Shown here: positions 28,866-35,357 of the stretch, piece after piece
Layout of the letters: each line of letters opens with the position of its first letter
How positions within the stretch are numbered: position 1 is the first letter of the stretch
Origin: Cloacimonetes bacterium UBA3541
GTDB taxonomy: Bacteria; Cloacimonadota; Cloacimonadia; Cloacimonadales; Cloacimonadaceae
Length of the DNA stretch: 64,000 bases
Reading direction: 5' to 3'
Assembly (NCBI GenBank): GCA_002376725.1
Contig: DFOM01000001.1
Coordinates: forward strand, 40,306-104,305
Notes under the pieces: generated by a model
Told to the model about the DNA's origin: nothing
What the model saw: the letters and a program-made list of their open reading frames with translations, nothing else
Database searches by the model: none
Program-made: the position numbers and the translations under genes

Positions 28866-29641
28866 AATTTAAGCACATCTTACTTGTATCATTAATAATG
28901 ATAATCGGCGTTGGTCAATTGTTAGCCCAGACCGCTCAAACCCCATATAATATACCTCCAGGAACTGAAAAGATCACCCTTGCTTCTATTTTTAGAGATA
29001 GTAATGCTCAGGGTATATTTGGATATTTGATTCTGCTAACTTTCATAATTGGTATCGTTTATGCTATTATTCGTTATATCCAATTATATCATAAAGAAAA
29101 AGTTAACGCGCCAAATTTGTATAAAAGTTTAAAAGGCTATCTTCAAAACAACCAATTAGAAGAAGCGCTAAGAATAACGGAAAAACTAAAAGATACCACA
29201 CTTGGCTACATTTTTTGGAATGGAATTAATACTTATAAAGAGGTCCCGAAAGATGCTTCTAAAGAAGAGATTTCAACTCAAGTTCAAAATGCCTTTGATG
29301 AAGCAGCTCTTCAGAAAGTTTATAAACTGGATGCAGGATTGTTCTGGTTTGATATCTTAGCTCAAGTATGCACTTATCTTGGATTATTAGGGACCATCTG
29401 GGGTCTACTTTATGCCTTTGCAGCTATCAGTAATCCAACGGTACTAGACACACAAAAGAATCTGATGCTATCTGCAGGAATAAAGACCGCTATTGGAACA
29501 ACAGCTTTAGGATTAATGGCTGCTATACCTTTAACCTTGATTAAAGGTGCACTTCTGGGCAGAGCACAAAAAATTATTAATGATATAGATGAATACAGTG
29601 TTAAGTTTATAAACTTCATCACTAATGTAGCAAAAGGATAA
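28862..29641 (+). CDS. TolQ/ExbB/MotA-family proton channel subunit
   Basis: This 259-residue inner-membrane protein has three family helices: one at about 50-75 ('IFGYLILLTFIIGIVYAIIR'), and the paired C-terminal ones with 'YLGLLGTIWGLLYAF' and 'TAIGTTALGLMAAIPLTLI', the conserved core of TolQ/ExbB. An extra N-terminal signal-like segment ends at 'LLAQ'. I start it at ATG 28862, where GAGGAG is six bases upstream, rather than at the longer in-frame start at 28823, which lies inside the previous gene. The family forms pentamers around an ExbD/TolR dimer and couples proton flow to mechanical work on outer-membrane or periplasmic partners. Confidence 0.93.
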   Translation: MKFKHILLVSLIMIIGVGQLLAQTAQTPYNIPPGTEKITLASIFRDSNAQGIFGYLILLTFIIGIVYAIIRYIQLYHKEKVNAPNLYKSLKGYLQNNQLEEALRITEKLKDTTLGYIFWNGINTYKEVPKDASKEEISTQVQNAFDEAALQKVYKLDAGLFWFDILAQVCTYLGLLGTIWGLLYAFAAISNPTVLDTQKNLMLSAGIKTAIGTTALGLMAAIPLTLIKGALLGRAQKIINDIDEYSVKFINFITNVAKG

Positions 29642-29645
29642 TATT

Positions 29646-30191
29646 ATGGCTCATCCTCCTTCTGCCCGAAGGGGTCAGCATCGTTTTTCTCCACCCAAAG
29701 TGCCAGATTTGGTGCCTTTGATGAATTTGTTTCTAACTATAATCCCTTTTCTCCTTTTAATGTTGATAGTTACTCAAATTGCGATGATAGCATTGAATTT
29801 TACTCAAGGTACAGCTAACGAGAAACAAGGTGGAGGTCTCTTGAGTGGTTCTCAAGAAACGCAGAAAAAAATACCTGAAATTACCATTATTATTATGGCT
29901 TCTCAAGATTCATTAGGTACTACTTTTCCCGGATTTGAAATTCGGGAACCAGACAAATCAAAGGATACCCTGGGTTTATTAAATGGATATTATGATTTTG
30001 TAAAATTAGATGTAAAGCTCAAGGATATTCGCCAAAGATATCCAGATTTACAAGATATCAGCGTAGCACCCTATGATGATGTCCTGTACGATACTCTAAT
30101 AAAAACTATTGATCTTTGTCGGGAAAACAACTTTTCTAATATACATTATAAAGCTCCCCAGGTCCGGTACTTTGCTCAGGAGGTAAAATGA
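29646..30191 (+). CDS. ExbD/TolR-family protein lacking the usual membrane Asp
   Basis: A 181-residue single-pass protein of the ExbD/TolR type with a short cytoplasmic N-terminus, one helix ('VPLMNLFLTIIPFLLLMLIV') and a periplasmic domain. In ExbD/TolR the helix begins 'PL(I/V)D', and that Asp is the proton-carrying residue. Here the same place reads 'PLMN', with Asn. The periplasmic part ('ISVAPYDDVLYDTLIKTIDLC') keeps the TolR-like fold signature. It starts four bases after tolQ, and its stop overlaps the next exbD gene (ATGA). It may be a structural partner in a mixed dimer. Confidence 0.88.
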   Translation: MAHPPSARRGQHRFSPPKVPDLVPLMNLFLTIIPFLLLMLIVTQIAMIALNFTQGTANEKQGGGLLSGSQETQKKIPEITIIIMASQDSLGTTFPGFEIREPDKSKDTLGLLNGYYDFVKLDVKLKDIRQRYPDLQDISVAPYDDVLYDTLIKTIDLCRENNFSNIHYKAPQVRYFAQEVK

Positions 30192-30742
30192 ATCAGCCAA
30201 AGTATTCTCGCGACCTTAAACACCTGGTCCCTAAAAAACCCAGAGACGAATGGAATTTGTCTATTATATCGCTGGTTGACATTCTAACTATTTTACTAGT
30301 CTTTTTACTTGCTAATGTATCGGTGGAAGGACAAAAATTCTCTCAACCTAATCGGATGACTTTTCCTGTTAGTATGAAAAAGAGAGATTTACTGGAGAAA
30401 AAAGGAACAATGGTCGTTCAACTCTATCCAGATCGGATTTTGATTGGAGATAGAGGGATATATTTTGGGACACTAAATGAATTTGCCAATAACCCACTTA
30501 AAAGAACGGAAATACTTAAATATCTGCAAACTACTGCCTTGAAAATTTTGGAGGATAAGGATGAATCTGGAAATCCCAGAACTCCTCCAACTCTCCTTAT
30601 CCAAGCAGATAGATCCATACCTTGTTGGTATATTACAGAATTTGTCAGTTTAGGCACCAGTGCTTATTACGAATATATCTATTTTGCCACTCTTTTGGAT
30701 ACTAATTGGCTTCAACATTCTGCATTATCCGCTGGAAGGTAA
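30188..30742 (+). CDS. ExbD/TolR-family protein with conserved membrane Asp
   Basis: This 184-residue ExbD/TolR homologue keeps the proton-carrying Asp in its helix ('IISLVDILTILLVFLLANVS'). The C-terminal periplasmic domain has 'LLIQADRSIPCWYITEFVSL', as in TolR. Its start overlaps the previous exbD. Two exbD genes after one tolQ is the arrangement of Agl-type motors (AglR, AglQ, AglS), where the channel contains both. SD AGGAGG precedes the ATG. Confidence 0.9.
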   Translation: MNQPKYSRDLKHLVPKKPRDEWNLSIISLVDILTILLVFLLANVSVEGQKFSQPNRMTFPVSMKKRDLLEKKGTMVVQLYPDRILIGDRGIYFGTLNEFANNPLKRTEILKYLQTTALKILEDKDESGNPRTPPTLLIQADRSIPCWYITEFVSLGTSAYYEYIYFATLLDTNWLQHSALSAGR

Positions 30743-30753
30743 AAGGAATTATA

Positions 30754-32241
30754 ATGAGAAACAATATTTTAACTTTAAAACTCTTTTATAAGGGAAAGCT
30801 TCTGGATACTATAGAGCAAGGAAAAGACTTTACCAATAAATGGTATATGGGAAGCAGTAAATACCTCTCCTGGCAGATTCTGGATGATTCAAACAATTTC
30901 CCACCTAAGTATAAAATCTTATTTAAAAAGGGTAGATACTATTATCTCAATCTTCCCCAAGGATCAACTTTAACCTGCCGGAAAAATGGTAGTCCCGTCG
31001 ATGCTAATTACTTAAAACAAAATAAAATATTAATAAATTCCTCATTAAAACTTTGTGAAGATATGACAGGCATTATCCAGTTTCACCCTAATTATTCAAT
31101 TCAATATGAGTTCATAGAACCCATAAAGGTTATACTAACTCCTCAAGAAACAGAGGTAGTAAAACAAACTGCTCGTCCTGCTCCGCTTTCCCCCGCAGAT
31201 AGAACTACCAGGATAGTAGTTATTTTAGCTCTGATTGTAGGTATTGCTTTCAGTATTTACTACGACCTAAAATTAAAACCTGAAATGAATAAAGAAAAGA
31301 CTCTTTCCGAATTATTGGCTGAATTAGAAAAAATTATGGAAATAAAACCTGATATATCTAAACCACTTCCCCCCTCAACTCCCATATCTTCTTTACCAGA
31401 ACAAACCGTTGAAGCTGGAAAGACAACTGGAAAAGCAGCGGGTGGAAAAGGCAAAGGAACTGGAAAGGGTAGCACCTCGTTATCTTCAGAGACTCAAAGT
31501 ATCTTTGGAAATCTTGGTACAAGTCCCGGTTATGGTTCCCCTCAGTCTGTTGTTGGAGCCGCGGTCCTATCTGGATTTGTTACCGCAAGACCAGGTGTTA
31601 AAGGAGGTGGTAATATCAGTGGTAGTGGTAGTGGTTCAGGAACTTTCCAGCCAAGTGCTGCTGCTGGTTTTGGAAGTAGTGGTTCTTTTGATCCTAACGC
31701 AATAAATCGTTTTAAGTCTGGAGCTGTTCCTTCTGTAGTGAGTGGAACTGTCCCAGAAGGAGGTTCCACTGTTAAGCCTTCTGGTCAAACTCAATATTAT
31801 ACTGGTCCCGCAGATAAATTAAAACCCTTGTCCAGTGGTTCTTTCGCTTCTGTCCCGGATGTTCGCAAAGAAACAGAAAAAATAATTAGTCAAACCTATA
31901 AAACTCCTGAGCCAGCTAAAATGAAGGAACCAACTGTGACTATAGTTAAACCTTCAACAATAATTGCGGGTGGAGATATTATATTCAATCAAATTCGTTC
32001 TCGCAAAGGACAAATTGAGCAAGCTTATAAAAGAAATGCAGCTATCAAAAAACAGAGTGGTTCTATAACTGTAACTCTTAATATCGCTCCCGATGGATCG
32101 GTTAAAGCTACTATTATTCCTAATAGTGCTACTTTTACTGATAGTTTCCTCAACGAGATTAGAACTATTATTGAAAACTGGACATTCAATGTCAGTCAGC
32201 CAATAACCTATAAATTTAAGATGAACCTCAGTCAGGGATAA
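30754..32241 (+). CDS. AgmX/PglI-type TonB-like protein with FHA-like N-terminus
   Basis: I start this at ATG 30754 with AAGGA upstream (495 residues); the longer frame overlaps exbD. The parts are an N-terminal beta-rich, FHA-like domain of about 130 residues; one membrane helix near 155-175 ('IVVILALIVGIAFSIYYDL'); a Gly/Ser/Pro-rich periplasmic linker ('GGKGKGTGKGS', 'SGSGSGSGTF'); and a C-terminal AgmX/TonB-like domain ('IRSRKGQIEQAYKRN', 'GSITVTLNIAPDGSV', 'IENWTFN'). The architecture is that of proteins that pass energy from a TolQ/ExbD motor to outer parts. It closes the cluster and is the best marker that the cluster is Agl/Glt-like rather than a Tol-Pal or TonB system. No Pal, TolA or TolB gene is nearby. 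Confidence 0.85.
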   Translation: MRNNILTLKLFYKGKLLDTIEQGKDFTNKWYMGSSKYLSWQILDDSNNFPPKYKILFKKGRYYYLNLPQGSTLTCRKNGSPVDANYLKQNKILINSSLKLCEDMTGIIQFHPNYSIQYEFIEPIKVILTPQETEVVKQTARPAPLSPADRTTRIVVILALIVGIAFSIYYDLKLKPEMNKEKTLSELLAELEKIMEIKPDISKPLPPSTPISSLPEQTVEAGKTTGKAAGGKGKGTGKGSTSLSSETQSIFGNLGTSPGYGSPQSVVGAAVLSGFVTARPGVKGGGNISGSGSGSGTFQPSAAAGFGSSGSFDPNAINRFKSGAVPSVVSGTVPEGGSTVKPSGQTQYYTGPADKLKPLSSGSFASVPDVRKETEKIISQTYKTPEPAKMKEPTVTIVKPSTIIAGGDIIFNQIRSRKGQIEQAYKRNAAIKKQSGSITVTLNIAPDGSVKATIIPNSATFTDSFLNEIRTIIENWTFNVSQPITYKFKMNLSQG

Positions 32242-32841
32242 ATATGTCTTTAGATTCCTATACCGTTCTCAGTATAATGTTATATCTAAAAAGCAATATT
32301 GAGACTTGTAAAATAGCTTAGGAAAAATAATATCAACATAAATCTCAATTTTCTTATTATCTCCCATTTATCCACAATATAAAGAAAACAGCTATAAAGA
32401 AGAAGATATTAACAGGAAATATGTATAAATAGTATAGAGAACTAAATTATGTTCAAATACATCTATTTTCTAGGCTATAATTTATAAATAGTATTATAAA
32501 GGACCTTTGTACATCTAAATAAGCAAAAAATAATAGCCGTCAAATCTCCCACTTTTAGAAGGGGCTTCCAGAAGGGACAGTGGTTATACCTTTGAAGAGT
32601 GGTATCCAGAAGGAAAGGGATATTATTAAATTTCTTATTTCACATTATTTTTAAAAGTGCCTGTTTTGAAATTCAAGAAATAAAGCTATAGATTCTAATC
32701 ATACTTTCTACGATTATAATTATTCAATACTCACAGTATCATAATTTATGCGGGACTATCTTTTCCTTCCTTATTTTTCATTTTTCAATTAAGATAAAAA
32801 CCTGAATATCCTTTATATTTTAATGGAAAAGAAGAAAAAAA
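32242..32841. other. AT-rich intergenic region
   Basis: About 600 bases with no recognisable gene on either strand and no clear terminator for the cluster upstream. There is a partial repetition of 'CCAGAAGG' motifs around 32568-32612 ('GGCTTCCAGAAGGGAC', 'GGTATCCAGAAGGAAAG'). A single DnaA-box-like TTATCCACA at 32368 is likely chance. Confidence 0.5.
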
Positions 32842-32844
32842 GAA

Positions 32845-32873
32845 TTGACAAAAAAGGGTAACTTGAAAATTTT
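32845..32873 (+). promoter_or_regulatory. Possible promoter of the infC leader
   Basis: TTGACA at 32845-32850, with an AT-rich AATTTT 17 bases downstream as a poor -10. A transcript from it would start close to the first hairpin of the leader. Confidence 0.4.
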
Positions 32874-32881
32874 GAAAAAAA

Positions 32882-33002
32882 AGAAGCTGCTTGCTTCTGC
32901 CTTAATGTTAGTGTGCAGGTAAGGCTCATTATAAAATATAATATATTATACCAGAAAGCGGGCGGATTTCTTCCGCTTTTTTTAATTTCTGGTAAAAGGA
33001 GG
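32882..33002 (+). promoter_or_regulatory. Structured infC-rpmI-rplT leader with attenuator-like terminator
   Basis: Three consecutive hairpins precede infC. AGAAGC (32882-32887) pairs with GCTTCT (32893-32898). GCCTTA (32899-32904) pairs with TAAGGC (32920-32925). AAAGCGG (32955-32961) pairs with CCGCTTT (32973-32979), which runs into seven T's: an intrinsic terminator before the gene. CCAGAAA (32951-32957) can also pair with TTTCTGG (32986-32992) and competes for the AAA of the terminator stem, so alternative folds are possible. In many bacteria this operon is autoregulated by L20 binding its leader. The pairing is seen; L20 control is inferred. Confidence 0.7.
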
Positions 33003-33010
33003 TTCTTATA

Positions 33011-33682
33011 ATACGGATTAAGCGTGGAAAGGCACGTACAAATGAAGTGGTGCCAAAGGAAAGAATTAACGAACAAATTACAGCAAACAAAGTTAGATTG
33101 ATTGGTGCAGATGGTAAACAAATTGGCATATTAAATCTAAAAGAAGCTTTGAGTCGTGCTGAAGCTCAAGATTTAGATTTAGTGGAAATATCTCCTAATG
33201 CTGATCCACCAGTATGCAGGATAATGGATTTCAGCAAATACTACTATGAAAAAGAGAAAAAAGCTAAAGAAGCGCGAAAAAGACAGCATGAAGTGGAGAT
33301 TAAAGAAATCAAATTGGGACCCAATACTGAAGAGCACGACTATAACTTCAAAAAGAATAATGCCATCAAATTCCTTAAACAGCATAATAAGGTTAAATTC
33401 ACTATTCGTTTTCGTGGTCGTCAGATAGCACATCAAGAACTTGGTCTAAATGTATTAGAACGAATTAAGGCCGATTTAGGACATATTGCAGATGCCGAAA
33501 CAGAGCCGATAGCAGAACGAAATATGCTTTACATCATTATGTCTCCTAAAAAGGACATTGATCGTATTTTAGCAAAAATGGAAAAAGAAAAAGAAGTTTC
33601 ACAAGAAAATACTGATAAACTTACAAGAAATAAGGATATTTCCTCAACCGCGGCTGAAACTAAAAAGAAAACCCCAAAATAA
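33011..33682 (+). CDS. infC: Translation initiation factor IF-3, probable AUA start
   Basis: IF-3 binds the 30S subunit and enforces correct start-codon choice. The family core is clear: 'RINEQITANKVRLIGADGKQIGI', 'LVEISPNADPPVCRIMDFSKYYYE' and 'KFTIRFRGRQIAHQELG'. The strong SD AAAAGGAGG (32994-33002) points to ATA at 33011, eight bases downstream, which reads 'IRIKRGKARTNEVVPKERINEQ' in frame. The first AUG-like choice, GTG 33047, has no SD. infC commonly uses AUU/AUC/AUA so that IF-3 represses its own start. From 33011 it has 223 residues, with a Lys/Thr-rich C-terminal tail longer than usual. It is followed by rpmI and rplT. Confidence 0.92.
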   Translation: MRIKRGKARTNEVVPKERINEQITANKVRLIGADGKQIGILNLKEALSRAEAQDLDLVEISPNADPPVCRIMDFSKYYYEKEKKAKEARKRQHEVEIKEIKLGPNTEEHDYNFKKNNAIKFLKQHNKVKFTIRFRGRQIAHQELGLNVLERIKADLGHIADAETEPIAERNMLYIIMSPKKDIDRILAKMEKEKEVSQENTDKLTRNKDISSTAAETKKKTPK

Positions 33683-33729
33683 GTCACTCTAAAATCAAAT
33701 AAATTTAGAAATAAGGTAAGGAGATAAAG

Positions 33730-33924
33730 ATGCCTAAACTCAAAACCAGCAGCTCTGCTGCTAAGAGGTTTAAAGTCACTGGAACCGGCAAAATTTTGCG
33801 ACATCATGCTAAAAGTTCTCATATCAAAACAAAGAAATCTCCCAAGTTAAAACGCAATCTTCGCTCAGTTGACCTTGTCAGTAAAGCAGATATAAAAAGA
33901 GTAAAAAGAATGCTGGGAATTTAA
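33730..33924 (+). CDS. rpmI: 50S ribosomal protein L35
   Basis: A 64-residue basic protein with the bL35 opening 'MPKLKTSSSAAKRFKVTGTG' and 'RHHAKSSHIKTKKS'. It lies between infC and rplT as in most bacteria. SD TAAGGAG is upstream. Confidence 0.97.
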   Translation: MPKLKTSSSAAKRFKVTGTGKILRHHAKSSHIKTKKSPKLKRNLRSVDLVSKADIKRVKRMLGI

Positions 33925-33935
33925 GGGAGGAATAA

Positions 33936-34289
33936 ATGCCAAGAGCAACAAACAATGTAGCAGCTCATAGAAGAAGAAAAAAATACTTAAAAGCTGCGCG
34001 GGGAAATTACGGTAGACGTAGCAATACATACAGAATTGCCCGACAAACTGTTGAGCGCGGTTTAATCTTCTCTTTCGCTCATAGAAAACAGAAAAAAAGA
34101 GAATTCCGTCGCCTCTGGATTACGCGTATTAATGCTGCCTGTAGAAACAATGATATGACTTATAGCAAGTTCATTAATGGCTTGCATAAAGCCAATATTG
34201 CAATTAATCGTAAGACCCTTGCTTATCTTGCATGGCACGATAGCGAAGCTTTTGCTAAGCTTGTTGAGATAGCAAAAGAAGCACAGTAA
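33936..34289 (+). CDS. rplT: 50S ribosomal protein L20
   Basis: The 117-residue bL20 has 'RRRKKYLKAARGNYGRRSN', 'QKKREFRRLWITRINAACR' and 'NRKTLAYLAWHD'. It binds 23S rRNA early in assembly and in some lineages represses this operon through the leader. SD GGGAGG precedes the ATG. Confidence 0.97.
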   Translation: MPRATNNVAAHRRRKKYLKAARGNYGRRSNTYRIARQTVERGLIFSFAHRKQKKREFRRLWITRINAACRNNDMTYSKFINGLHKANIAINRKTLAYLAWHDSEAFAKLVEIAKEAQ

Positions 34290-34319
34290 TTCAAGATATC
34301 TAAAAGGATAAACTATCTG

Positions 34320-35357
34320 ATGATAAATAACCAGCTAAAGAATATAGCTGAACAAGCAAAAATTGACCTTAAAGAATGTCGTAATCACAACGATATCCTC
34401 AATATTAGAGCTAAATATCTGGGTAAGAAAAGCCTGGTAAACTCGCTTTATTCACAATTGCGTGATCTACCTGAGGAAGAAAGACCATCCTTCGGTAAAA
34501 AGGTTAATGAGCTTCGCAATGAATTGGAGAAAATAATTGAAGAAAAAGAAAAAGAAATAAAGCTACAAATCGTTAATGCTTATGATTCAGTTCAAGCTCA
34601 AGATCTAACTTTACCAGGTGTCTATATTCTTCCCGGTTCCTTACATCCTTTAACCATTATCCGACGACGAATGGAAAACATATTTATAAGTTTGGGATTC
34701 CAAATTGTTGAGGGTCCTGATATTGAAGATGAATATCATAATTTTGACGCCTTAAATACTCCAGAAGACCATCCTTCAAGGAATCTCGCTGATACCTTCT
34801 ATCTGGATAATGGTTACTTATTGCGCACTCAAACCTCTACTGTGCAAGTTAGAACTATGGAAAGTTTTCCACCTCCCATTTATATTATCTCGCCAGGACG
34901 TTGTTATCGCAATGATAAACCAGATCCATCGCATTCTCCAGTTTTTCACCAGGTGGAGGGTTTAGTGGTAGATAAGGGAATATCAATGGCTGATTTAAAG
35001 GATACACTTCAGTTTTTTGCTCAGGCTATGTTTGGACCGGAAGTAAAATCCAGAATTCGCCCCCATTTCTTTCCCTTCACAGAACCAAGTGCAGAAATGG
35101 ATATAAGTTGTGTAAGTTGTCAGGGAAAAGGATGCAGAATTTGCAAAAATTCTGGTTGGTTAGAACTAGCTGGAGCAGGTATGGTGGATCCTAATGTCTT
35201 AGATATGATGCATATTGATAACCAAATATATAGTGGCTATGCCTTTGGTATAGGAATTGAAAGAATTGCTATGCTGAAGTATAATATTCCTGATATGCGA
35301 ATTCTTTATGAGAATGATGTTCGGATGTTACGTCAATTCAGTAGAGAACTAATATGA
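34320..35357 (+). CDS. pheS: Phenylalanyl-tRNA synthetase, alpha subunit
   Basis: This 345-residue chain has the N-terminal coiled coil that grips tRNA-Phe and the class II catalytic core: motif 2 region 'GRCYRNDKPDPSHSPVFHQVEGLVVD', shown by 'CYRND..D.SH.P.FHQ.EG', and motif 3 'GYAFGIGIERIAMLKY'. A zinc-finger-like 'CVSCQGKGCRIC' lies between them, as in some bacterial PheS. It overlaps pheT by four bases (ATGA), giving coupled translation of the alpha2beta2 enzyme. Confidence 0.97.
   Translation: MINNQLKNIAEQAKIDLKECRNHNDILNIRAKYLGKKSLVNSLYSQLRDLPEEERPSFGKKVNELRNELEKIIEEKEKEIKLQIVNAYDSVQAQDLTLPGVYILPGSLHPLTIIRRRMENIFISLGFQIVEGPDIEDEYHNFDALNTPEDHPSRNLADTFYLDNGYLLRTQTSTVQVRTMESFPPPIYIISPGRCYRNDKPDPSHSPVFHQVEGLVVDKGISMADLKDTLQFFAQAMFGPEVKSRIRPHFFPFTEPSAEMDISCVSCQGKGCRICKNSGWLELAGAGMVDPNVLDMMHIDNQIYSGYAFGIGIERIAMLKYNIPDMRILYENDVRMLRQFSRELI

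Noticed and set aside
32368..32376. TTATCCACA as a DnaA box and possible replication origin
   Set aside because: It is a single copy. With TTATTCACA at 20857 also alone, two matches are near chance for a 64-kb window. There is no box cluster and no dnaA or dnaN gene.
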